Below are positions 15,504 to 23,213 of a DNA stretch of 30,074 nucleotides, in pieces. How positions within the stretch are numbered: position 1 is the first letter of the stretch; each line of letters opens with the position of its first letter. This stretch comes from CAYGAW01 sp964347945 (GTDB lineage: Bacteria > Chloroflexota > Anaerolineae > UBA7937 > B3-Chlor). Location of the stretch: NCBI GenBank assembly GCA_964347945.1, contig CAYGAW010000179.1, positions 1-30,074 on the forward strand, in the 5' to 3' direction. The notes under the pieces were generated by a model. The model saw nothing but the letters and a program-made list of their open reading frames with translations, made no database searches and had not been told where the DNA came from. The position numbers and the translations under genes were made by a program.

Positions 15504-16919
15504 CTACTCTGTGCTACCCAGTCCGGCCATCGCTCTCTGCCGATATTCGCCGCTCGTGTCGATGTCTATGGCGCGCTGGTAGGCTTGCTTAGCATCTGCC
15601 TCTTGGCCAAGCTGAGCGTAGACGACGCCAAGATGGTAGTATGCGCGTGCGAAGTCGGGGTCGAGAGCTATTGCCTGTTCCAGAGGACCGACTGCCTGGG
15701 CTTGCTTGCCTGCCAGATAGAAAGCCCAGCCCAGCAGATCCTGTGCCACAGCGTTGTCAGGCGCCGCGACGGCTGCTTGCCGCGCGGCAGCGAGCCCTTC
15801 TTCGGCCCTGGGCAGTACATCTACGTAGTACTGTGCCAAGAGAATCAGGAATCCCGCTTCGTCGGGTTCTACCTCGGTCGCCGCCCGGTACCACTCTCCC
15901 GCGGACACGTGCTGGCCCATGCGCTGATATGTGTCAGCGATCTCGGCGTAGACGGCGGCGTTAGATGGATCCGTCTCCAGCGATTTCTTGAACTCCCACA
16001 GTGCGGTGGGCAGGTAGCCTTCGGAGCGGTGGAGCAACCCCAGGAAGTAGTGGCCTAAGGGGTGTTTGGGGGCCAGTTGCGTGAGCTCCCGCAGGACGTC
16101 ACGGGCAGCGTCGAGGTCATCCAGCGCAAGAAGCGCATAGCCCATGTATGCGCGAGCCGTATGGTTGTCGGGCTGGAGGGCCACTACTCTCTTGAGGTGG
16201 GTCAGTGCGAGGCTGGGCGCATCGAGTCTGAGGTAGGCACGCCCGAGGTGAGCAGCGACATGGGCATCGTCCTCCGACGCTGCCAAGTCATCCAGCAGGA
16301 CAAGCATCTCGCGTGCTCTCTTGGATATCTCCCGGTCCTCGCCCTCGACGGCCAATCGCAGGTACTCGACGGCATCCGCGTCTTCGTCGCCAGCTGCCAG
16401 TAGACCGAGGTAGTAGTTGGCTTCTTGATGGTATTCCGCGTCACCCAGGACCTGCCTCAGTTCCTGCCTCGCCAGGTCAAACTCGGACAACTCTAGGTAG
16501 GTCTGCCCCAGTCGATACCGCGGCTCGGAGCCTTTGGGATCCAGCGCTATCGCATGGCGCCAGAGATCGATAGCCCTTTGTGCATCACCCCGATGGTAGG
16601 CGATCTCCGCGAGACCTGCGAGCGCCAGCGATTCTCCCGCGTCAAGCTCCCATGCGATGGCGAAGTCCTCTTCGGCTTCCTCGAGCTTCCCTTGAGTGAG
16701 GTATATCTGGCCTAGACAAACATGAGGCATCGGCCAGAGTGGACGGAGTACGACTAGCTGCTGGTACAGATCGATGGCCTGGCTGTACTCCTGTGCACTC
16801 CGGGACAGGTCCGCTTGACGGATGAGAATCTGGGGCCGCACGTGCTCCCTTGCAAGCCCAGCTGCCAGGGCGAGCACGATGCACATCAGAAGGACACGCG
16901 CCAAGGTACCCCTTGTCAT
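15504..16919 (-). CDS. Exported or membrane-anchored tetratricopeptide repeat protein
   Basis: A 471-residue protein. An N-terminal hydrophobic segment (ARVLLMCIVLALAAGLA, residues about 6-22) acts as a signal anchor or signal peptide without a lipobox. The rest is a nearly unbroken run of about a dozen 34-residue TPR units, for example PHVCLGQIYLTQGKLEEAEEDF, AYYHLGVVYAQLGQEADA and GHYFLGLLHRSEGYLPTAL. TPR superhelices bind other proteins; no enzymatic domain is present. I chose the ATG at 16919, with a G-rich site just upstream, over the TTG at 16961, which lies within the terminator of the preceding gene. The gene lies 3' of a clan-A glycosidase on the same strand, but the terminator in between probably limits co-transcription. 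The binding partner is unknown. Confidence 0.88.
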   Translation of the reverse strand: MTRGTLARVLLMCIVLALAAGLAREHVRPQILIRQADLSRSAQEYSQAIDLYQQLVVLRPLWPMPHVCLGQIYLTQGKLEEAEEDFAIAWELDAGESLALAGLAEIAYHRGDAQRAIDLWRHAIALDPKGSEPRYRLGQTYLELSEFDLARQELRQVLGDAEYHQEANYYLGLLAAGDEDADAVEYLRLAVEGEDREISKRAREMLVLLDDLAASEDDAHVAAHLGRAYLRLDAPSLALTHLKRVVALQPDNHTARAYMGYALLALDDLDAARDVLRELTQLAPKHPLGHYFLGLLHRSEGYLPTALWEFKKSLETDPSNAAVYAEIADTYQRMGQHVSAGEWYRAATEVEPDEAGFLILLAQYYVDVLPRAEEGLAAARQAAVAAPDNAVAQDLLGWAFYLAGKQAQAVGPLEQAIALDPDFARAYYHLGVVYAQLGQEADAKQAYQRAIDIDTSGEYRQRAMAGLGSTE

Positions 16920-16957
16920 CTTTGGCCCCCCGCTGGAGCCGTATCGTGGCGCGCCCA

Positions 16958-16988
16958 ACAAAAAAGCTTCATCCCCAATGGATGAAGC
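16958..16988 (-). terminator. Rho-independent terminator after the clan-A glycosidase gene
   Basis: On the minus strand a perfect 9-bp stem (GCTTCATCC with GGATGAAGC, 16988-16980 and 16974-16966) with a 5-nt loop is followed directly by six Ts (16965-16960). It begins 20 nt after the glycosidase stop and ends about 40 nt before the TPR start codon. Confidence 0.85.
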
Positions 16989-17007
16989 TGTGAGATCCCA
17001 TCAGAGT

Positions 17008-18741
17008 CTAGCGGTGCTCTCGTCGTAGAAGCCTCCACTCGCGGTATGTCAAGCCCGCGACACCCAGCACAGCCAGCCCCAGGAAGGCTGTGATACCGTG
17101 GGGCAAGGAGGGTCTCTCGCCTCTGCTTACTTCGAAGGCGTCCACGGCGATCACGTTTCCCTCTGAGGCCAGATTCCCTCGCCCCAGTACGGTGAGTTGC
17201 AGGCTATGCTCTCGGTCCTCGACTTGGTACACCAGCGGTATTGACTGCTGCCAGCGGGTGACTGGACTGAACAGGTCAACGTAGGACTGACCATCTCCGG
17301 TCCGAGGCAGACCGTCGACAGCGTGACCATCTAGGGTCACCGCCAGGCGCCCCCCATCGGGTCCTTGCCAGGCGATCAGACCTACATTCTCACCCACGAA
17401 ATCGAGTGAGATGCTGGACCCCGGCGCCTCGCTGACGACCATCGCCTGGCCGCTGGCTTGGGGCTCGACTATCTCCTTCCACTCTCCCTCGCAAATCACG
17501 GCAGGATTCGTCTCTTGATAGTAGCCTGGCCAAACGGGGCCGAAGAGTTCCTCGGTTGTCTGTTTGACAACGTGATAGACAAGCCGAGGCGTGAAGTCCA
17601 CATCGACCATGCGGAAGTAGTACTCGGATCTATCGGGCGATATGCCTCCTACCTGCCTGAAGTACCAGATGTTGAATACTCCCGCCCAAGGCCAGTTGGC
17701 ACGGGCGTATTCGATGCCTCGCACAGTGAATTCAGCTTGCTCCTCTTCGCTGACTCGCTGCCAAATGAGCTGCTCCTTCGGAAAGTCTTCGGGCGAGGCG
17801 TTCCAGCCGTACTCATTGAACCAGATCGGCTGGCCGGAATCGCCATGGCGTTCCATGACCTCGCGCAAAAGGACGGCCCTCTGGAAGTTCAGGACCTGAG
17901 GTTCCGGCGGATCCTCGGGAGGACTGCCAAGCCCGAAGGCGTTTGCTGAGAGAATGTCGAAGTAATCCTTGGCCCCCGCCCGATACATCTCCTCTAGGAA
18001 CTGAATCTCATTCATACTGATCCACTTGCCTGGTTCCGGATGCTCCTGTCCCAAGGTTATCGCCAAGGGTGCGCTCAGGACGTAGACGTTGGGATCCGCT
18101 TCCTTGGCCCGCTCATAGGCGATGCGCAATAAGTCGACATAACCAGCCGGATCTACAGGCCTGTTCCCCCACTCAGGGAAGATGTTGGGCTCGTTCCAGA
18201 TCTGGATGTACCTGATTCGACCACGGTAGCGATCTACAAAGGTGTAGACGAAATCGCCGTAGTCTTCGAGGTTGTCGGGTGGTCGCTCTTTGTACGTATT
18301 GTCCTGCCTCGACCAGTCCGGCGGTCGGTCAAGGCGAGCGATGATCTGTAGCCCATACTCCTCACACAAGTCCACTATGCGGTCATACTTTGCCCAGCTA
18401 CTCTGTCTGATTCGCTCGTCGTAGAAGACCCCCTTTTGAACGGGCTCTATCTGCTCCCACGGAAACTGTTGTTTGACCCAACCCAACCCAGCGTCCCGGG
18501 CCATTTGGAGGGTCTTTCTCAGCTTCCACTCTTCGACTTCCCGGTCCAGGAAGAAATTGGCCCCGAAAGGGTTGACGTCGCTATTGGGGATGCTCCTGCG
18601 TTCGTGGTAATCGTAGCCAGCGCGTCTCGCTGAGAAGACGACAGGTATGAAGGCGTTGACCAGAAGGCCAGTAGTGATAACGAGGCATAGCAGCAGGAAG
18701 TAGAGCCTCGCGTAGGATCTTGTCTTTCGAACCACCGGCAT
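17008..18741 (-). CDS. Membrane-anchored clan GH-A glycoside hydrolase (GH39/GH5-like)
   Basis: A 577-residue envelope protein facing outward. A membrane segment (FLLLCLVITTGLLVNAFIPVV) lies near the N terminus and another (ITAFLGLAVLGVAGLTY) near the C terminus, ending in a short basic tail. Between them is a TIM barrel (about residues 60-400) with the clan-A signature: acid/base Glu in YIQIWNEPNIFPEW and nucleophile Glu in PIWFNEYGWN. A beta-rich domain follows (about 420-550, SISLDFVGENVGLIAW, LAVTLDGHAVDG), like a discoidin/carbohydrate-binding fold. Both catalytic glutamates are present, so activity is likely; the polysaccharide is unknown. I chose the ATG at 18741 because the TTG at 18786 overlaps the promoter -10 box and would not be in the transcript. 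It has a near-perfect promoter upstream and a terminator downstream, so it is a single-gene unit. Confidence 0.88.
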   Translation of the reverse strand: MPVVRKTRSYARLYFLLLCLVITTGLLVNAFIPVVFSARRAGYDYHERRSIPNSDVNPFGANFFLDREVEEWKLRKTLQMARDAGLGWVKQQFPWEQIEPVQKGVFYDERIRQSSWAKYDRIVDLCEEYGLQIIARLDRPPDWSRQDNTYKERPPDNLEDYGDFVYTFVDRYRGRIRYIQIWNEPNIFPEWGNRPVDPAGYVDLLRIAYERAKEADPNVYVLSAPLAITLGQEHPEPGKWISMNEIQFLEEMYRAGAKDYFDILSANAFGLGSPPEDPPEPQVLNFQRAVLLREVMERHGDSGQPIWFNEYGWNASPEDFPKEQLIWQRVSEEEQAEFTVRGIEYARANWPWAGVFNIWYFRQVGGISPDRSEYYFRMVDVDFTPRLVYHVVKQTTEELFGPVWPGYYQETNPAVICEGEWKEIVEPQASGQAMVVSEAPGSSISLDFVGENVGLIAWQGPDGGRLAVTLDGHAVDGLPRTGDGQSYVDLFSPVTRWQQSIPLVYQVEDREHSLQLTVLGRGNLASEGNVIAVDAFEVSRGERPSLPHGITAFLGLAVLGVAGLTYREWRLLRREHR

Positions 18742-18785
18742 TTTCCCCTGAGGCCCGCCGCGTGAGGAGCGTTGGGTAACTTTCA

Positions 18786-18814
18786 ATTATAGTTGGGCAT
18801 CGCCCGATTGTCAA
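18786..18814 (-). promoter_or_regulatory. Full-consensus sigma-70 promoter of the glycosidase gene
   Basis: Minus-strand TTGACA (18814-18809), 17 nt spacer, TATAAT (18791-18786): every consensus base matches. The spacer holds GGGC-GAT-GCCC (18805-18795), a small palindrome that could be an operator. Its -35 box overlaps that of the opposite promoter. Confidence 0.85.
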
Positions 18815-18836
18815 ATGAGACTCAGTCTGGTAGAAT
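18808..18836 (+). promoter_or_regulatory. Sigma-70 promoter of the DHH-CBS-CCA fusion gene
   Basis: TTGTCA (18808-18813), 17 nt spacer, TAGAAT (18831-18836). Predicted start near 18843, only about 13 nt before the ATG at 18856, so the mRNA leader is very short. Confidence 0.65.
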
Positions 18837-18855
18837 TGCACACAGAAAGCCTGCC

Positions 18856-21474
18856 ATGAACATCATAACCTCCCACGAGCACACTGATTTCGACGGCCTG
18901 GCGTCCATGCTGGCAGCTGCGAAGCTATACCCCAAAGCGATCCCGATCTTGCCTCAACGGCTGAATCGCAACCTGCGGGATTTCCTTGCGCTGTATCGGG
19001 ACGAGTTGCCATTTGTGCGCCGGGAGGAGATGCCCCGCGGCAAGACCGAGGTCCTGACCTTGGTTGATACACAGAGCATTCCCTCCCTGAAAGGTGTGTC
19101 AGCGGATACACAGATACGGATCATAGATCATCATCCGCTGGAGACGGAACTCGAAGACCGCATGACTTACCACGGTGGGCACGTGGGTTCAACCACCACG
19201 CTCCTGGTTGAGCAAATCAGTCAAGCGCACGTGTCTCTATCTCTGGTAGAAGCTACTCTGCTGCTGCTCGGCATCTACGAGGACACAGGTTCCCTCAGCT
19301 ATGCTGGAACCAGGCCGGCTGATGCGCGTTGCGCAGCTTGGCTGATGGAACAGGGGGCCAACCTCGATGTGGTCAACGAATTCCTGCATCGTCCACTCAG
19401 CGAGAGCCAAAGGGAACTATACCAGAAGCTGCTGGAGGCCGCAGAGTTTCACGAGTTTGCTGGCCAAACAGTTGTCGTCGCCGACGCCAAGGCTACGGGC
19501 TATCTTGAGGAGATCTCGACCCTGGCTCACAAACTAAGGGACTTGTATGAACCTGCCGCGATTTTCCTCATCGTTGATCTGGACGTTCGCATCCAACTGG
19601 TGGCCCGCAGCAGCTCAGACGCCATCGATGTAGCAGAAATATGTCGTCGGTTTGGCGGTGGCGGCCACAGCAAGGCGGCTGCGGCTTTGATTAGGGATCA
19701 AACGGTCGGCGAGACGCGAGAACGGCTACTTGAATCCCTGGACGAATTGGTCCGGCCGCCTACAACGGTCAAGGAGATTATGTCATACGGCGTCTATACC
19801 CTGTCGCCCGATACCTCGGTCCAGGAAGCAGCGGAGATGATGCGGCGATATGGGCACGAGGGGTTCCCTGTAGTCGCAGAAGACAGCAGGCTGCTTGGTA
19901 TCCTCACGCGAAGAGAGATCGACAAGGCATTGCAGTACGAGAGGGGAGATGCTCCCATTACGAACTACATGCACAAAGGAGAAATCGTCGTCTCGCCACG
20001 GGATCCGGTGGAGCATCTCCAAGAAGTGATGATGGAGCACGACGTGGGACAAGTGCCTGTGATGGAGAATGGTCGGATTGTCGGCATAGTCACACGAACT
20101 GACCTGATCAAGCTGTGGAGCGCACCTCATCGTGCGTCGCGGGCCGACGAAATGGCGACACGAGTGCGGGAAGCTCTGCCTGCTGAACTCCTCGAAGTGG
20201 TGCTGAAGGCGAGTCAGTTGGCAAAGGAGATGGGCTACTCCCTGTATATCGTCGGCGGCTTCGTACGGGATCTCCTGCTGGGAAAGGCTCACTTGGACTT
20301 GGACCTCGTCGTTGAAGGCGACGCGATCGCCTTGGCCAGGCGTCTGTCGCAGGCGATCGGTGGTCGTGTTCATACCCATCACCGGTTCGGCACCGCCAAG
20401 CTGATCTTCGAGGGCGAGGACAGAGTCGTGCCCTTCATCGACTTCACTACGGCCCGAAGAGAGTTCTACGAGTATTCCACAGCCTTGCCGCAGGTGGAAC
20501 GCAGCTCCATCAAGCAGGACCTCTATAGGCGCGATTTCACCATCAACACCATGGCTATCAGCCTGGACGAGGAATCCTTCGGCCAACTACTGGACTACTA
20601 TGGAGGAGAGAGGGACTTGGAGGAAGGCCTTGTTCGGGTCCTGCACAATCTCAGCTTCATCGAGGATCCCATCCGGATGCTGCGGGCAGTTCGCCTGGAG
20701 CAACGATTGGGATTTCGAATAGAGGAGATGACCGAGGAACTGATCTCCGATGCTCTGGAATGGCTCGACCGGGTCGGGGGAGAGCGAATACGACAGGAAC
20801 TCGACGCTCTTTTCCAAGAAGAGGAACCAACGAGACCTCTTCGACGCCTGGCGGAGCTGAGGGTGCTGGGTCAGATATCGCCCACGTTGGTCTGGGATGT
20901 TTCGTTGGAGGAACGATTGATGAATTACTCCGCCGCCCTGGCCTCCTGGCGATCCCAGGGCATCGAACCGTCCCCAGCAACGGCAGCACATTATCCCCTG
21001 ATGGCACTGGCATATCTAGCGCTGCTGAGCATCAGATCCACCAGGGATGAGGTTGAGGCTCTCGCGCGCCGTCTGAAGCTGTCGAACGATGACACCAGCA
21101 TGTTGCTGGAGACGAACGAGCTGGGATCGGCGATGTCGACACTAGCAGATGCTGAGCTGTCTCGCAGCGACATTTATCGTCTGCTGTCACCGTACTCCGA
21201 CGAGGTCATTTTCATCTGCTGGCTGGCTTCAGATGACAAGTTGGTCAAGGAACGACTGCAGCTCTATCATGGGGAGTTGGCTTTCATTGAGCCCTTGGTG
21301 GACGGCGACGATCTGAAAGCCATGGGGCTTCCCCCTGGTCCCAAGTATGCTGAGATTCTGCGCGAATTGCGAGACGCTAGGTTGGATGGAAAGGTCAAGA
21401 CACTGGATGAGGAGCAGGCCCTCGTTCACCAAATGATGGCCCGCCGCAACAAAGCCGGCAAGAGAGGGGCCTAG
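18856..21474 (+). CDS. DHH/DHHA1 phosphoesterase - tandem CBS - CCA tRNA nucleotidyltransferase fusion
   Basis: An 872-residue multidomain RNA enzyme. Residues 1-310 are an NrnA-like DHH phosphoesterase (SHEHTDFDGLAS, DTQ, IIDHHPLE, later the DHHA1 motif FGGGGHSKAAA), expected to cleave nanoRNA or cyclic-dinucleotide breakdown products. Residues 320-440 hold two CBS motifs (VKEIMSYGVYTLSPDTSVQEA, ITNYMHKGEIVVSPRDPV), which usually sense adenosine nucleotides. From about 460 comes the class II nucleotidyltransferase head (YIVGGFVRDLLLGK with HLDLDLVVEG supplying the metal Asp pair, then RRDFTINTMA and FIEDPIRMLRAVR) and the helical tRNA-binding tail. All key residues are intact. The ATG at 18856 is chosen because the DHH fold begins there; the frame extends upstream into the promoter. 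The unknown gene follows after 6 nt, probably in the same operon. Confidence 0.92.
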   Translation: MNIITSHEHTDFDGLASMLAAAKLYPKAIPILPQRLNRNLRDFLALYRDELPFVRREEMPRGKTEVLTLVDTQSIPSLKGVSADTQIRIIDHHPLETELEDRMTYHGGHVGSTTTLLVEQISQAHVSLSLVEATLLLLGIYEDTGSLSYAGTRPADARCAAWLMEQGANLDVVNEFLHRPLSESQRELYQKLLEAAEFHEFAGQTVVVADAKATGYLEEISTLAHKLRDLYEPAAIFLIVDLDVRIQLVARSSSDAIDVAEICRRFGGGGHSKAAAALIRDQTVGETRERLLESLDELVRPPTTVKEIMSYGVYTLSPDTSVQEAAEMMRRYGHEGFPVVAEDSRLLGILTRREIDKALQYERGDAPITNYMHKGEIVVSPRDPVEHLQEVMMEHDVGQVPVMENGRIVGIVTRTDLIKLWSAPHRASRADEMATRVREALPAELLEVVLKASQLAKEMGYSLYIVGGFVRDLLLGKAHLDLDLVVEGDAIALARRLSQAIGGRVHTHHRFGTAKLIFEGEDRVVPFIDFTTARREFYEYSTALPQVERSSIKQDLYRRDFTINTMAISLDEESFGQLLDYYGGERDLEEGLVRVLHNLSFIEDPIRMLRAVRLEQRLGFRIEEMTEELISDALEWLDRVGGERIRQELDALFQEEEPTRPLRRLAELRVLGQISPTLVWDVSLEERLMNYSAALASWRSQGIEPSPATAAHYPLMALAYLALLSIRSTRDEVEALARRLKLSNDDTSMLLETNELGSAMSTLADAELSRSDIYRLLSPYSDEVIFICWLASDDKLVKERLQLYHGELAFIEPLVDGDDLKAMGLPPGPKYAEILRELRDARLDGKVKTLDEEQALVHQMMARRNKAGKRGA

Positions 21475-21480
21475 GCACTG

Positions 21481-22308
21481 ATGGCGATAGACACGGCGGA
21501 GCGGCATGAGGAGGTCCGTCGGGCATTGAAACGACTGGATCTGTACCACCATTCCCTTAGGCTGATGGGTGAGGGACTACTGGCGCAAGCAGGAGAATCC
21601 TCTATCAGTCCGTCGGATGAGCCATACGTGCGATCATTGCAACTGATCGAGGAATGCTTGAGCGCCATGCAAGGCTTGGGTGACTACTTGGACCAGGAAG
21701 ACGTTGCCTTGCATGGATCTGTCCTCAACCAGATTGACCTGGGTTTGCGTAGGGCATCCCGAGCAAAGACACACACGACGCACACCGTGAATGTCTGGCG
21801 GGTGATTGAGGTCAGCGAGCGTTTCCTGGCGAGCATCGCTGGGAATTATGACTACCAAAGGCTGTCCGAGGCGGTCCCTCGGGAAACCATGGACAGAGAT
21901 GACAGCGCTGCCGATGAGCTGGCCAAGCTGTTCGCAGAGTACGAAGACGCCATGGCAACTAAGGCCGAGCCGAGGAAACCCGCCAGGCCACCGTTCTCGC
22001 ATGGCGTTCTGCGCTGGCGAGGCAGTCAACTCTTCTATGTTCAAAGGATCGAAGATGGAGCGCGGTGGATCGAGCTGGACACCAACTTTGAGAGGCGAGG
22101 CATCACCGAGGAAGCAGGGGAGGTCGAAACTTCCGAAGCAAGGACGATAGAAGGCTATCCAATTACCTTGATGCTGGATCTGGTGGTCGATGAGAACAAA
22201 GTGGATCGCTACATACGCAGTCAGTGGGGGCGCGAGTACTACGTATCCGGCTACCAGATTGCGGTAGAGATGGCGGCGAAAGGCATCAGCAAGAAGCGAC
22301 GACGCTGA
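21481..22308 (+). CDS. Hypothetical protein, co-transcribed with the CCA transferase fusion
   Basis: I do not recognise this 275-residue protein. It is soluble, with no signal peptide or membrane segment. Residues 1-155 are helical and charged (RHEEVRRALKRLDLYHHSLRLM, VWRVIEVSERFLASIAGNYDY), followed by an acidic stretch and a Lys/Pro-rich hinge (ATKAEPRKPARPP). Residues 175-270 look like a compact beta domain (GVLRWRGSQLFYVQRIEDGARWIELD, YPITLMLDLVVDENKVDRYIRS), and the end is very basic (KGISKKRRR), which may bind nucleic acid. The start lies 6 nt after the stop of the DHH-CBS-CCA gene, with AGGGG upstream, so a role in RNA or nucleotide metabolism is a guess from context only. Confidence 0.75.
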   Translation: MAIDTAERHEEVRRALKRLDLYHHSLRLMGEGLLAQAGESSISPSDEPYVRSLQLIEECLSAMQGLGDYLDQEDVALHGSVLNQIDLGLRRASRAKTHTTHTVNVWRVIEVSERFLASIAGNYDYQRLSEAVPRETMDRDDSAADELAKLFAEYEDAMATKAEPRKPARPPFSHGVLRWRGSQLFYVQRIEDGARWIELDTNFERRGITEEAGEVETSEARTIEGYPITLMLDLVVDENKVDRYIRSQWGREYYVSGYQIAVEMAAKGISKKRRR

Positions 22309-22351
22309 TGAACCCCCACAGGGGCAGATGACTCCGGCTGAGACCAGGTTT

Positions 22352-22867
22352 CTACGTTGGTCCCCCTTCAGTACCCTCAGCCTTCTTCAATTGTGATCCC
22401 GCAGACGCTTCGATATCGGCGAAAGCAGCGTTGAGATACGGGTAGACGAGCCATACCGTGGCCGTACTGGCCAGGAGTGCTGTGAGCGCACGCAGTGGCC
22501 AGGTACTCAACCTCAGACCCAAGACCTGGGTCACTCCATCGACGGCCAAGGGAGCGATCAAGATGATCCACACTCTGATGGGCAATGGTCTCAGTCGATC
22601 CCTGACCAGCACAAAGGCCATCCCGGCGAGGCAGGCCCCTCCATAGAGTGCGAGATCACGCTGGCAGACGGCTACTTGAAACCGTCCGATGAAGAAAGAC
22701 CTCGAGGGCATCTGGTGGCACACGGGGGGCCGATAGATGAAGTAGATCAGGTTGGCCATCCTCACCCAGCGCCACGACATGAGTAGTGGCGCCAGTATGG
22801 GCAAACCTGCATAGAGACCAAAGACCAGGTTGAATAAGAGCAGCCAGTGTCTGGCCAGCCAGGACAC
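22352..22867 (-). CDS. DUF2085 integral membrane protein
   Basis: A 171-residue membrane protein with about four membrane helices. It carries the family pattern CHQMPSRSFFIGRFQVAVCQRDLALYGG, with the Cys-His-Gln and Cys-x-Arg-Asp residues. A later PLAVDGVTQVLGLRLSTWPLR segment is typical as well. DUF2085 proteins have no established function; the conserved Cys and His residues suggest metal or redox chemistry at the membrane, which is inference. Translation would begin at GTG 22867 with a poor ribosome binding site (AGG at 4 nt), so the true start may differ. It stands alone, convergent with the hypothetical gene on the plus strand, which ends 43 nt away. Confidence 0.85.
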   Translation of the reverse strand: MSWLARHWLLLFNLVFGLYAGLPILAPLLMSWRWVRMANLIYFIYRPPVCHQMPSRSFFIGRFQVAVCQRDLALYGGACLAGMAFVLVRDRLRPLPIRVWIILIAPLAVDGVTQVLGLRLSTWPLRALTALLASTATVWLVYPYLNAAFADIEASAGSQLKKAEGTEGGPT

Positions 22868-23213
22868 GAACCTATCAAGGATCAGTGTGACGTGTCTTGC
22901 CCAACTAGTGATCTGAGCTTCTCCCGCTGAAGAGCTACTGGATGTCTTTCTTCCCGCGCGGCCAAGAATATGGAGAGAAACCGCACTACTCTTCTGTCAT
23001 GTATTGGAGCGCTTGTGGAAGCGTCTCAGCGTCGTGAGAGGGTTGGCGCCGCCGGATGGTCACGCGGCCAGTGAGTGTGCTGCTGGCACCGTAGCGACGC
23101 AAGACAAGGCCACATTATCGCTTGAGTCCTACACCACGGCACAGCACAGGTGCATAGCAAGAACACATGGCTGGAACCATCGGCCACCTTGACAGTAGCA
23201 GCACCCCAAGGGT
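22868..23213. other. Non-coding stretch between the DUF2085 gene and the hdr operon
   Basis: About 345 bases in which I see no gene, RNA, terminator hairpin or repeat. It lies downstream of the hdr operon and upstream of the DUF2085 gene on the same strand; no convincing promoter for DUF2085 was found. Confidence 0.4.

Noticed and set aside
19783..20586. 267-codon minus-strand frame inside the DHH-CBS-CCA gene
   Set aside because: Shadow of a clear enzyme; no RBS or recognisable domain.
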